From Oscheius dolichura (taxonomy: Eukaryota; Nematoda; Chromadorea; Rhabditida; Rhabditidae): a DNA stretch of 64,000 bases. The notes beneath the pieces were generated by a model. That model saw only the letters and a program-made list of their open reading frames with translations. It did not search any database and was not told the origin of the DNA. Shown piece by piece: positions 1-11,792 of this stretch (the stretch's first letter is position 1; every line of letters starts with the position of its first letter). Position numbers and translations under genes: made by a program. The stretch spans positions 10,912,001-10,976,000 of the forward strand of contig OW051496.1 of NCBI GenBank assembly GCA_932521035.1. The letters are read 5' to 3'.

Positions 1-132
1 AAAAATATAAGAGTGGAGGATGGCTGAAGGGGCCGGGCAGGCGCAGGGGGAGGCGCGCCAGGTATCTATAGTAAGCTGACAAGAAATGAATACAAAAAAC
101 ATGGTTAATATTTGTATAGGTTTTTATTATTT

Positions 133-3100
133 TTAGGGTAAAAGACGGCTCTTCTCTTCGAAGAATTTAATTCGCAGGCTGATGGATGGCCAGAGGGTCG
201 TCGGCGAGGCGTCTACCTCAGGAGCGGGGACAGGGCAGGCCTTCGGAACGGCGCGCGCCTCTTCGACCGCTTCCGAGGAGCCGTCGGCCGGCTCGTCCCT
301 CTTCACTTCCTTTTGCCGCAGAAGCAGCTCTTGCAGGCAGAGATCATAGAGGCGCCGGGCCTCGGGGCACTTGTAGTCGGCGTAGTGCAGCATCTTGCGG
401 CCGCCCTCATCCTCCATCTTCGTCGTATTCTTCACCGGCAGACAGGCCGGCCACTTCCCGGAACTCCATGATGCGGCAGTTCCCCTCGCTCTTGAAGGTG
501 AAGAGGTAGTTGCTCAGTGGCTCGACGTCTGGCGGGTGGCCACGCACCCAGGCGACAATCTCCTTGAAGAGGTCGTATTGCTGCAGCGTCATGCGGTTGT
601 AAAACTCCTCCCGGGCATATTCCCGGAGAGACTGGCCGAGGCGGTTGTTGATGACGGGGGCCTTGCGCAGCTCCTTCTTCAGCTGCTCGACGAGGATGGC
701 CGTCCTCTCCTTAGGCAGATCACGGCTGGCCAGCTGGTGGAGGATGCCGCGGGCGCCAGGTAGCTCGGTAGTCATCTTCCAACAAAAGACGAGTAGACTT
801 CTTCCACAGGGAGGAAAAGTCAAAATGAGCGGCCTTCTATTTTTAATTCGCCGAAATCCCAGGAAGACAGGTCATTGTTCCCCAGAAAGGGCCATCCTAA
901 TCCCCGGGGGCTGCCTTCCAAAAGGAGAAGGGATACTGTACCTGGTCGACGAAGACTTTACAAAGAGGAGTAGCCTTCTGCGAGGTGACCGTATCCTTCC
1001 AACTCAGAGCGCTGAAGACGGTAGCCAGGACGGGGGACAGGCCAATCTAAACCGGGAGATCTTCCTTGTTAATCTGTTTCCCGACCTCCTGTTTAAAGAG
1101 CCACTCCCCCAGAGGACTAATCCTGACGTCGTTTTGATTCCCGGAGTCGGTTCCCAAATAGACGAGCTTCAACAGGGTCAAGTATTCCCGACTCAGGGCG
1201 CAGGTCATGTGCTCCAGGAAGATTTCGGCCTCCGTCTGTTCGGAACCTAGAAATGCTCGCCCTTTTTAGTTCAGGGATTACGGTACCATTTAAGACAATG
1301 GAGATGGGATCCCACATACTGTCCAAGGTTGTCTTCATATGGCCGCAGAGGATCGCCCAGAAGTCGGCCATCTGGTTCCATCTCTCCTGGGGTAGGGAGA
1401 GGATTAGACTCTTCCTGAAAGGCATACCCTATTTCGGCTACAGTATCCCCCTTACCAGGCCTTCCTTATCCAATGTCGTAGCCTAAATTCTGGCATGATC
1501 TTCACATGCTGAACAGTGCTCATTAGCATCTCCATCCCGTAGGGGTGAGAGTGGAACTGCTCTCCGAATTTAGAGGCTATCAACGCGATTATATTCATAC
1601 TGTAATCCAGAACAATTAATAAAGAAAAGGACGAACCATTGGTTGCTCAGCTGATGGATGTAGTTCTTGGACAGCTCGCGGGTATCCCTCCTCTCGGCTT
1701 CCATTTTCCCCAACTGAACTTCAAGGCTCTCCCCAACGGAGGAGTAGATCGTTTCCCGTTCTCCTCTGGTAATGTTCGAGACGTGGCGATAGCCAACATT
1801 CATCAGGGAAAGTGCTTTAGGAGAGGAAAGTTCCAATACCACGCTGAATTCTCTTATACTAGGCTGGAGGTGGTGCGCCCGCACCCGTAAAATCTCGGCA
1901 GCTGCGCGGCCTTTGTATTAGAGCGCGCGCCGTTACTTTCCACCCATCTGCCGAGATTTTACGGGTGCGGGCGCGCGGATTTGAATTCTTTCCTATTCTT
2001 TCAAAACATACCTGTTGAGTTTAAAAAAGACCGGAACCATATGGATAATGAAGGCATCGACTTTTCCCAGAGGGCTCTTATCGTCCACCTGCTGTACCAC
2101 CCCTTCCATAATGGTCAGATGGTATCGAAGCTGAGGAGGATACAATTTCGTATGAATCCCCAAAACCAACCTCTTTTCGTCTCAAAACATCTGGCCGGTC
2201 GTCTTCTTCGAAATTTTCATTCGGTGCCGTTTCAAAGCCATTCAGTATGATGAACTTTTCAACTGATTCAAAATTACTGAAATCCCTTTTTTCTTTTCTT
2301 TTCCAAATGGTAAATTACCCTTGATAATTGGAGAAATATTCCATGGAGGGGCTGATACATTTCTCCAATAGTTCTCTTTTCAACTGCTCTGATTCGACAA
2401 TATTTGAAAGAGAGGCGAATATTTGAAGAAGTTGCGCCTGTTGCATTTGAGAGATTGCCGGTCGGACGGATTCATATAAATTCAATGCCAGCTTTACATT
2501 TTCTTCAGTCTGTATAATGTTTTTCACTATTTTTTCTATCTAAATTACCTTAAAATATTCAGGAAACAGCGTAACAGCTCGAAGAATCAAGCTAATTACA
2601 TGGCGATTCAAAGCAACGTGCCCCTTTGAAGAGAGCAATATCTTTTGCAGTAATTCCATATAATTCGTCAATCCGGATGAATGGAGCCGTAAAACTGGAA
2701 GCAGAGAGGAATGGATACTCAAAACCTGGAAGAAATAGATATATTTTAATTTTATTTAGGCGAAAATCACCTCATTCAAGAGATCCCAGTCGGTAATTTG
2801 TGACATTAGCTGGATCATCTTGTCACTCATAGCAATCAGTCCATTTTTAGCTCTCTAAAAAGTATTTTCCTTTTTTATTTATTTTTTATAATATATAATA
2901 TAATATATACCTCATCAAATAGATCCTTATCAAGGCCTCCTTGAACGACGACTTTAGAAAAAATAACCATTGGCTCCCATTTTACCGAAGGAACTAGAAG
3001 AAGCTTCTTTTTTATTAAATTTTCAAAAGAACTTACTGCTTGAAGGATTATTTACAATATCTTGGAATATAGATTGTTCTAGAATATTTAGAAGAAGAGG

Positions 3101-4756
3101 AAAATGACGATTTAGAGAGAAAGACAACAGCATACGGGATTTCTCTCGTAATTCTGAAATATTAATACAAAATATACGGGAAGGGAGTTGTTTCTACTTC
3201 TGAGATCGTTATTCCACTCGGCATCATCGTCATAATCCATATTAGAATAATGAACGGCCAAGTTAACCGGCTTTTGTGATGGATAACCCGTTTTTTCTAT
3301 GGCTGTGAGTAATCCCTTGAGAATATTCTCTAATTCAATGTGAAAAGCATCACACTGCCCCAAAATGGAATGATTAGAGAGATTAGACAAAGCCTCGAGG
3401 GATTCTGTCTTCAAATTCTGGAAAATATATAAAATATACGAATTTTTAGACAATTACCAAGGAAGGATGGGTGAAAATTTGACAAACGGCAGAAAGATAC
3501 AGGGAAAAATTCGGAGGCGACGATTTTTCTGTCCATACTTTGGCCAGATGAGCTAAAAGCGATTTTTCCACAATAGAAAGGGAAAACTCACATCCTAGGG
3601 AAGTTAAAAGTCCACAAAGAGCCTTCAAATACCGATAATGGTTGCTATTCGACTGGGAATTCTCTGCAGCCAATTTGACGGTGTCCAGAATGGTGTCGAT
3701 GATTTTTTTGCGGAAGAAAGCAGTCGCCACAATACATTCTTCCGATGTTTCTCTAAATTTTAATATTTCTATTTTTAAAAATTCATATAAAAACTACTTT
3801 TTCCTCTCAGCAAGAGCTGACAAAGCACGAGCAGCCAGCTCATAGATACTCAGCTCCGGTGTATTCAAATATCCTACAATTATATCTACCATTCTGTTTA
3901 GTTGAGGGGCTAGCGCTGCAGAAGGAACCCATTCTAATACCTGAAAAGCTATTTTTCCTTTTATATATGCCTTACTTCTCCAAAAAATGATAAAGTATAG
4001 GCAATTGTTTGAAATCCAAAATAATCGGCTGGCGATGTTTGAAGAGAATACAAACAGCTCAAAGACATCTCAATAATATTCGGCATGAAGAGAACAATCC
4101 CGTTGTACATGTCTCTCCTCCGGTAGGGATCCGCCACATTCATCAACGTGACAACATTCTCCACGAGGCGTCGAAGAATGGCAAAAACAGCTGTACTGTG
4201 TAGATAACTGCGATGGGAGATCTCTTCTAAAAATGGAATGGCTTCTTGCCAATTCTGCGGCCATTCGTGTTCCATCATAGCCACAAAGACTTTGGAAATA
4301 CTATCAATTGAACTCTATATTAGTTGTAAGTTGAATTTTAGAAAATACTACCTCCGGAGGGCCTGATTCTAAAATATCACCAATCTTATGACTCAAAAAT
4401 AAATGTAACTCTAACGATGCATCATTCCATTTGTACCTAAATTATCTTTTTCATTTCAAAACGGTGTTACCTGGTTACTTCCTCTATAAACTTCCATCCA
4501 ATAAAATTTAACGTGCTCTCCTCTCTTGAAATCAATGAAAACCCGACATTTATCACAAGTTCTACTGGGGAATTATTTTGGAAATTTTCTATTATCTAAA
4601 GCAATTTATTAGAAGCCAAGAATATTTGGAAAAAAAAGTTATTCCTTTATTTAGTTGAGAATAACCCACCTTATTGTATTGAATCCGCTGTTCGCTGCTA
4701 GTTGAGGGATCATAAACTGCTATTAAAGCCCTCACTATCTCTTCTTCGATATTCAT
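133..4756 (-). CDS. XPO5: Exportin-5-like nuclear export receptor (multi-exon)
   Basis: Exportin-5 is a HEAT-repeat karyopherin that exports pre-miRNA and other double-stranded RNA with RanGTP. The ATG at 4756 is preceded by a TTTTGTAG acceptor 3 nt upstream. Recognisable family blocks follow in order: EHEWPQNWQEAIPFLEEIS at 4284-4220, YRRRDMYNGI near 4110, the block containing LKALCGLLTSLG near 3600, NMDYDDDAEWNN near 3210, and LGEWLFKQE followed by ALSWKDTVTSQKATPLCKVF between 1110 and 950. The last block matches the human LGKCLMKHE and SLAWKDTLSCQ stretch only if a 39-nt intron at 1047-1085 is removed, which also removes an in-frame TAG. The C-terminal exons (823 to 133, stop TAA at 133-135) are less conserved and assigned by continuity. 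Introns are tiny except the one at about 1.89-2.3 kb, which holds a foldback element. Exons below 1.9 kb are much more GC-rich than those above 2.3 kb. The gene lies 270 bp downstream of the LGN gene on the same strand. Confidence 0.85.
1875..1974. repeat. Foldback (MITE-like) element, copy 1
   Basis: The inverted arms GCGCCCGCACCCGTAAAATC and its complement flank a GC-rich, non-conserved centre. The arms are extended by CTCGGCAG / CTGCCGAG. The element lies in an exportin-5 intron and is the longest, best-matched member of a family found about a dozen times in this window. Confidence 0.9.
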
Positions 4757-5026
4757 TTCCTACAAAAGAGATTGTACTTGTACTGTTTCCAAGTCGATAA
4801 AGGTCTAGCTTTCGCTTTCTAGGAGAAAAGCGGTAACCAGCCCTTCTTATGTGCAACCCGCTTTATATAATTGATCTACGACTTCCTCTACTGCGATCCT
4901 CCACAATTTGATTACCTCTTCACAAACATCTTTGGTAACCCAATCAATAAAACACTGATAAACATATTAGATTTATTTTTAAACAAAAAATATTGATTTA
5001 TAAATACCGGTTTATTTGGAAAGTTA

Positions 5027-8000
5027 TTATGCTGTAGTCGCTTCTTCTTTCGACTCAGGCATACTTGCGCGTTGTTCATCAAGACGAGATCGAGCCATGC
5101 GTGATACTAGTTCTGATAAGTCGTCTTCCGGTATAGTTGCAGCAGCAGCTTCGTTTTCTACAATATTCATTTGAATATGTTTAAAAAAACTTCGAGAAAA
5201 TATATGAAAATGGACAAACCTTCTACTTTCTCTTTTCTACCGCCAAGTTCGCTTCGCTGCTCATTCATTCTTTGTCCTTGAGCACGAGCAACCATTTCCA
5301 AAAGCTGTTCGTCTATACCTCCCTCCAGTTCAGCTGTTCTTAAATATATAAATGAATGAAAATTGAAGCAAACGTACTCTTGTATTTTATTAATTATGTC
5401 TTCATTTCCTTGAAGTCCTGGGAATGGGAATAAGTCTGCTCTCTGTTCATCCATTCTCCTTCCTTGTGCCTGCATTAGAGCATCAATAAGCGCATCAGGT
5501 CCATCTGCAAAGGTGAGTAATAACATTAATAGCAATCATAAAAAAAGGCAGTGTTGTTGAGATAAATAAAGAAATGTTAACTTCTCACTACAAAATCACC
5601 ATACAACAAAGTTACCTCTTTTTCTTCTGGGTGGTGCAATAGGCGTTCCACAAATCGAGTTCCTCCTGGGACGCAGTGGAAGGTTAACACTTTGCTCGAC
5701 TGGAAGCGGTTTGTTCTTCTTTCTTGTCGAAAATAATGCTGCCGTTGAGAAGTGCTTTCTGATTATGGAAAATCGTCTTTTCGATCCCGTAGAGGTGAAA
5801 GATTCTAAAGGCAAACTAAAACTACAAATACCACATCTCCGTGCAAATGAAGAAAATAAAAAATCAATCATGCAATGCATACTGGTTAGAATAACGCGAT
5901 AACACTCGAACAAAATGGAAGCAGACGAGTAGCAAGTTTTCAAGAAACGAGTTATATACGAACATTAAAGCAAAAAATAATACTAACCATTGGGAGAAGG
6001 AGCGGTTGAATCCCTCTGTCTCGATGGGCGATTACTAATGTCGTTGAGGATGGGGGCCGCGCATCGTTGTTCGTCCATTCTTTTCGACTGCAATCGGCTA
6101 AGCATGTCGAAGAAATCTTCTTGGGTTTGATTCATACTCTGTAAATTAAATATTTTACTTTGAAAAAAAGTTGGAAGTTCGTTTGAAAGGCCGGCCAGGG
6201 CAAGAGCAGACATGCGCAATCCAAGCCTAATGTAACTGGAGATGCCAGCGAGTTAATAGATTCGGCGCATGCGAAGGAAATGAGCTGAACTGTGTAATCA
6301 GTATTTTGAATAAGCTTATTAGTAAAGTGCTAGTCATCGGTGTGAACATAAATTATTAATAGTGTGCGGGGGATGTATTCTGTGATTGTTCAAATTTCAC
6401 GGGTAGCGAAAAGAAGCTTTTTGCGATGGCCGTGTATCCCTCGACGAAATAAGCATAAACGCTCTTATAAACAAGTGAGTTTGCTGCCTGATGGAGGCCG
6501 TGAATTCAATCAGTGAGACTCGACTGCAGCTTAATTCTCTCAAAAAATAGCGGGTTCAATAAACTACCAACCGAAACTGGATATCCCCTAAAAACGTAGA
6601 CAAATGTAAAACGAACCCTTCCTGAAGGCCTTGTTGATAATTCGCTGTCGCTTGCAAATACATCTCTCCGTCTAAGTCCCCAATCACCGGCTTCATGAAT
6701 GCTATTAAGCGATGTCGAGAGTCGAAGTGGTGGCAGAAGATGAGCATCAGGATCAGCCGACGAATCCATGTATATCTGTGTGTGATGATGGAGAAATATA
6801 TTCAGCCAAATATCGACTAACCTCTCCTTCTCCTTTTACTATTGAGTTGCCAGCTAACTCAATGAGCTCCCGGAAAGCTACTTCGGCAGAATGTACCATT
6901 GCCGGATCACGAATCTGAAACAACAAATTGTAGAAGAGAAAATTAGAAGAATGTTCAGCAACACTGCTTAGATTTGCCTCCCTAGCTTACAGGAATTAGA
7001 TGGGGAAGGAGGGGCGGAAGCGCACGGCCCATACACGGCTTACTGGGAATTCGTTTAACAGATTTGCTACAATTTACAGCAAGAGCAACATTTAAAAAAT
7101 TGTTGCATCATGTTGAAAAGTCGAGCCATACATGAGCGCTGAGAATTACTAGCGAGACTAATGGGACAAGGATGGCAGTAAACAAGGCTCTTCAGCGAAG
7201 CAATAACGTCAAACCCCCACATCAAGCAATTCGCTTCAGAGCGCAATGTGAGGCCAACTTTTTGCTGGTGGGCAAAGGGGTAAAATTGACGGGCAATGTG
7301 CTTCGTGGGGGTTTACTGCTGTAACCATGGAAACCGCTGACCGAGTTTTCAAGTAATTGACACTCACCTGCTTGGCGATAAAACGCCGCCGTGCCATAAA
7401 GTATGCTGATTTGGGATAATCTCCAGTTAGTCTATAAATCAATGAGTGTAAGATAAGTGAATCAAACCTGTAATTAGTACCCAGGGAGGCATGGGCACGG
7501 GCTTCACCAGCGATATCCTTTAATGAGCGAGCAATAGCTAGATGTCTTAAGTGGTATTCAACAGCTTAAATAACGACAATTATTTCAACAACTAAGCATA
7601 CCCATGTCATAATCTTCAGCAATGGTGGAGGCGCTAGCGAGACTGAAGCAGACTTGACCTCTGATGGCTTTATTGATTGGTTTCTTATCATCAAGATCCA
7701 TTGCTAATGATAGAGCTAGTCTAAATGATGTTTAAATAATTGATGCGACATTTTTTTTAAAAACCTATACGACTCCAAGGCGTGGGTGAGATCTCCTTTG
7801 AAAACGAAGGCGTTACCAAGATTTAAATAAGCTCTTCTTTGTGTTTCCTTATCTCCAAATTCTTGAGCAACTTGTAGACGCTAAATATTCTTCAAATGAA
7901 AAGGAAAATGATAGGAAAACAAATTTAACTATGCCTCAATAAGAATATAATAAGCTGTTTTCATAAAACGAACAGGGAACTGAACGAAAACATGGGTAAT

Positions 8001-8916
8001 CAAGTGTGTGCGACAGCTGTTTTGCTACGCACCGACATTTAATTAATTTGCTGTTTTCCACAAACCTTTCTGTGAAAGTCGATAGCATTCTCAAAATTCT
8101 TCAATAAATAATGGCAATTTCCAAGGTTTCCATACGTCATGCCGGCAGATCGGCGATCGTCTATCTCTTCTGCTATTTGTAAATTAGCCCTATAATTGGT
8201 AAATGTAAATGTATAATATTTGTCTAACATGAAGTATTCTATTGCCTGTAGTATGTCTTCTTTGAAACCATATGAATCACTGTCACTCATTGGTATTTTT
8301 ACACTAGCAGAAGATGTTGCCGCCTAAAAATAGCTTAATAACAACAAATGAATCGCACTTACCTTAAATGTCAAGCCTGCTTCTTTTCCTTTCAAATGAT
8401 AAATTGTACCAAGATTATAATATGCTGCCAGTTGAATATTCTATAAATACGCGAGTTAATGTTTGATACAAAAATACCTTGTTGCCTAATTCTCTTCCTA
8501 TGTCCAGTTGCATTTGTGCAAACTTTGCTGCGCTTTCGTATTCCTTTTTCAATTTGTACAAGGAGGAAATATTAGCAGCAGCTTGTGCTTCTCCGTATCG
8601 GTTTTTTAAAACTCTGCAACGATTTTTTTTCACTACGAAAACTAACTTTGCCAGTGTATGATCATACATCATATAAAGTTGGGCTTTATCGTAAATTTCG
8701 ATTTGAAAATAAGCATTGCCCAGTTGATTGTAGATGGCCGAAAGATGTAATGGATTTTCTGTTCCAATCCTCAGAGCCTGTAAGAGGCATTCGATACCTA
8801 AAATAATATTAAAATGTTTAAATTAATATAGAAAACGAGCCTTCGTGAATTAGTCCTTTTTTAATAAGCTGTTCGCCTTTTACTGCCACACAGATAATGT
8901 CTGTTTCTGGAGGCAT
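5027..8916 (-). CDS. GPSM2: LGN/AGS3/Pins-type G-protein regulator with TPRs and four GoLoco motifs
   Basis: This adaptor links Galpha-GDP at the cortex to NuMA/dynein during spindle orientation and asymmetric division. The N-terminus (ATG 8916, three bases after a CTTTCTTTCAG acceptor) begins DIICVAVKGEQLIKKG, matching the LGN opening CLELALEGERLCKSGDCRAG. TPR units follow, for example AGMTYGNLGNCHYLLKNFEN near 8140, AYLNLGNAFVFKGDLTHALE near 7800 and RGQVCFSLASASTIAEDYD near 7640. Four GoLoco motifs close the protein: RLQSKRMDEQR (about 6080), MQAQGRRMDEQR (about 5450), ARAQGQRMNEQR (about 5270) and RMARSRLDEQR (about 5080), each with the Q-R Galpha-contact signature. The stop TAA is at 5027-5029. 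A 39-nt intron lies at 8190-8228, and the first intron (8798-8840) appears to use a GC donor. The linker exons at 6.2-6.9 kb are least certain. C. elegans GPR-1/2 have one GoLoco, so this copy resembles vertebrate LGN more. Confidence 0.88.
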
Positions 8917-8929
8917 GGCCTGAAAGAAA

Positions 8930-9297
8930 GTTATTTTCAGAAAAATAGAAGTTGCAGAAATGGGAAAGGTGTGAAAAGATAATTTCAATGCAAATTTCAA
9001 ACACCCGTTGGCGCCAAAATTCACAGGGCGACAAGCATGCGGCGCCTGGACCAAATAAAACAAATTGCAGAAGATAAGAAACTTCATAAAACTGTATGGA
9101 TGTGCATAAGAAAAGTGTAAACCTTCGCAAAGCTGTTGCTCTTTTTAGATCGCCGTTCATGAAAGTAACATTCGTTCGCTTTGCATTGAACGATAATAGA
9201 TCAGATCAGAAAAGAAAAAAGCAACACACATAGCTGTAAGGAGGAAAAAAAGAATGCAAAATGGCCTAAAAAAGTAAAAAAAGAAGGACGCCTGATT
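8930..9297. other. Upstream flank of the LGN gene, no gene seen
   Basis: Two overlapping minus-strand ORFs here are hydrophobic or Cys-rich with no recognised domain and are probably fortuitous. The stretch contains the CTTTCTTTCAG acceptor that precedes the LGN start and one 9-bp copy (CGCCTGATT, 9289-9297) of the target duplication of the neighbouring foldback transposon. Confidence 0.5.
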
Positions 9298-9651
9298 GGA
9301 CAACGTTCTTCCTCACCGCACCCAAAAACTCACCAAATACGCGCCGCGCTTGAAGAATTCGACCTAATGACTATCTTGTTCAGAATTTTGTGGCGGAGAA
9401 GCTGGTATAGATTATATTCTATAAGAATAAGTAATTGCCGAGATATAACCCAAAATAGAGTTTTTGAGGTGAACATAGCGTTTCTCTTGATAACTCAACA
9501 ATTTCTTATTCTTATGGAATATAACCTATATCAGCTTGTCCGCCATAAAATTCTGAACAAGATAGATATTTAAAAAGTAAGCAAGGTCGAATTATTCGAG
9601 AGCGGCGCGCATTTGGTGAGTTTTTGGGTGCGGTGAGGAAGAACGTTGGCC
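9298..9651. mobile_element. 354-bp foldback transposon with 9-bp target duplication (Mutator-like)
   Basis: The left end GGACAACGTTCTTCCTCACC is mirrored by the right end GGTGAGGAAGAACGTTGGCC. Almost the whole element folds on itself: a second pair of arms is ATCTTGTTCAGAATTTTGTG near 9373 and its near-complement near 9545. CGCCTGATT occurs immediately outside both ends (9289-9297 and 9652-9660). Nine-base target duplications and long TIRs are typical of Mutator-like elements. There is no transposase ORF, so this would be a non-autonomous derivative. Confidence 0.85.
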
Positions 9652-9802
9652 CGCCTGATTTGCGTTGCGGGACCGTCTTCGCCGCCTCGTTTAAACTTCA
9701 ATTTTACTTCCTTCTGTTTCGTTTTTGTTCTAATTCACTCGTTCTCGCGAGACAGTTGAGGTGTCACCTCATGTTTAGGGTTGTTTTTTGTTTAGAATTC
9801 TT

Positions 9803-9985
9803 GTAGTCTGTCAAGAAAAAAGACGACATTCAAGGTCTAACGATTTAGCCGCGAGCCGAACTTACTGGCCTTTTTTTCTTCTTGGACGCTCAAAAATTAT
9901 CTGTCAGTTCGCTCCATCACTAAAATTTGTTCTCGGCCAGTTAGACCTTGAATGTCGTCTTTTTTCTTGACATGTCGACAGACTA
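9803..9985. mobile_element. Second short inverted-repeat element
   Basis: The arm beginning TAGTCTGTCAAGAAAAAAGA (about 9803) is repeated in inverse near 9935-9985, ending TTTCTTGACATGTCGACAGACTA. About 36 arm bases match. The right arm carries about nine extra bases (around ATGTCGACA) near its tip. There is no coding capacity. Outer TA dinucleotides would fit a mariner-type target, but this is a guess. Confidence 0.75.
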
Positions 9986-10465
9986 TATTTAGGAGTGACT
10001 GACAGTTTACAGCTTGGAATAATATGGATGCGCAAAGGAAAAATGTACAAAATCTAGTGGAAACGTAAGCCAAACAAATGCATATGAGGAAGTAACGAGC
10101 CGGAGGAGAAAGTTTATCCATAAAATGAGCGATTCTACTAGGAATACAGCAGAATATGAAGAGAGAATAATTCTCGGAGGCTGGAACTCGATATTATCCT
10201 GCTCTGCGCGGGCAACGATTTCTGCGTCTCTGACTGCATTTCTGGCTCTAGCTGGTGAATCTTCTTCACACCTCTCTGATAGCCGATATCCTTATGTGTG
10301 TGCGTAAATATCTTGATGGAAATATTAATCTCATCTTTCAATACGAGGCATCAAGTAGATTTTATGAGGAATCGGCCGAAAATACATGCACCCGTGATTT
10401 TTTACAACAACAATGGAAATAGTCATTTTATTTCATCTACTAGTTCCATTCTGGATGTCTATTGT

Positions 10466-11491
10466 TTAGCGCTGACGGCTGCTGGTGAAGAGAAGCACGA
10501 CAATAGCCAAAATCAGAATCAAGACGATAATTCCACGGTCGGAGAGATTATTGACAAAGTCGGCAAGCGTCTGTCCGAGGTTAGTCTCTTTAGGCATCGG
10601 CTCATCCAGCTGTTCCTGCTTCTCGGCCTTACCAGCATCCAAAAGCAGCTGTTCCACAGGAGGAGTCGAACCGGTGCAGTGCTTCTTTCCTAATTTGGCC
10701 TGAATATGGAAAATGTTGTATATATTTATTTCTTTATTTGTTTTTATTTTTGTAACAAATTATTATTATGCTAGAAGATTATACAGAAGAGTTACAGTTT
10801 CGTATAGCAGCATAATAATGATTTTATATGATTTCTATGAGTAAACATTTATTGTTTTTGATAAGCAAATGATTTATGCTGATTTTAGAAAAGATCCAAA
10901 CTAATTTACAACAAAAACATATAAATTACAGTAAAGTTACATAAAATGAAGAAAACTTAAAATATATACCACAATGCGAGTGTGCGTGAGTTCGCTTTCC
11001 TCCGGGCTAACATCCAAGAATTTCGTGGTCAAAATGAGCTTCGGCGAAGGAATACCAACCCAGGATTTGTATTTTTCAGCCCGTGACCAGGTCAAAGTCA
11101 GCCGAATCTGCGCATGCGGAGCAATATGGCCATTGGCAAACGGCACCGAGACAATATTACTGCCGCTGCTGCTCTTCAACCGAAAGTGCAGTACCCTATC
11201 CGAGATATTGCACAACACCAGCTGACATTTAGCCGTTCGCGGCTGCTCTTGAACCGCTTCAAATTTCAGAACCGTCGGCTTCGTCTGTTTGGCGGTCGGC
11301 TTCTGCCTGATAGAACTTAAGGCCGTGTTGACTGTGGTGCCGGCCTTCTCAAACATTTCATCTGTCACCGGCTCCAATGACAGGGTTCCACCACGGGCGG
11401 AGGACGTTCCGCTGATCGGCGGAGTAGCCAGGACGGTTTCGCTCTTCTGGGTGCTGTCAGTCAGCGGGGGGTCTTCTCCAGAATTAGCCAT
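10466..11491 (-). CDS. MSP-domain protein with C-terminal membrane anchor (VAP-like)
   Basis: The ATG at 11491 (MANSGEDPPL) follows a GGTTGTCAG acceptor by 5 nt. An acidic, Ser/Thr-rich leader of about 80 residues precedes an MSP-fold region with LKFEAVQ, CQLVLCNISDRVLHFRLKSS, IAPHAQIRLTLTW and ILTTKFL, the usual MSP strand pattern. After an intron at about 10.70-10.97 kb the last exon ends with an acidic, Gln-rich linker and a single hydrophobic segment, GIIVLILILAIVVLLF, followed by a short basic tail (stop 10466-10468). The MSP domain plus tail anchor is the layout of VAP-type ER receptors, but the MSP domain is divergent and here sits well inside the protein instead of at its N-terminus. 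VAPA/B orthology is therefore not claimed. The gene lies about 300 bp downstream of the paired-domain gene, same strand, with a foldback element between them. Confidence 0.72.
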
Positions 11492-11640
11492 TCCTGCTGA
11501 CAACCTTCCGAAGCCACAGAACGATGGGAAAGTGAAGAAAGACTTTATTTTTGGTCAATGAAAGACAACGAGCGGAGGGATAAGATCACAGGACAGGACG
11601 GGTTATACACAGGAGTTGAAAGACGCGGGAGGTGCGCGCG

Positions 11641-11737
11641 TCCGCACCCGTAAAATCTCGGCAGCTGGAGGCAAAGGCGCGGCGCGCGTTCAAATTCAAA
11701 GGCGCCACAGCTGCCGAGATCGTATGGGTGCGGGCGC
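11641..11737. repeat. Foldback element, copy 2
   Basis: Left arm GCACCCGTAAAATCTCGGCA begins at 11644. The right arm, CTGCCGAGATCGTATGGGTG followed by C, ends at 11731 and has two substitutions. GC-rich, unrelated centre. It lies between the paired-domain gene's poly(A) signal and the MSP gene start. Confidence 0.88.
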
Positions 11738-11786
11738 CAGAAAAGGCAGCGGAGATCGGTGAAGCAGACATGGTTGAAGCCAGCAG

Positions 11787-11792
11787 TTTATT
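11787..11792 (-). terminator. Poly(A) signal overlapping the paired-domain stop codon
   Basis: The coding end GAA TAA followed by AC contains AATAAA, so the cleavage signal and stop codon overlap. The FDXACB1-like ORF at 32.7 kb shows the same economy. Confidence 0.6.
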
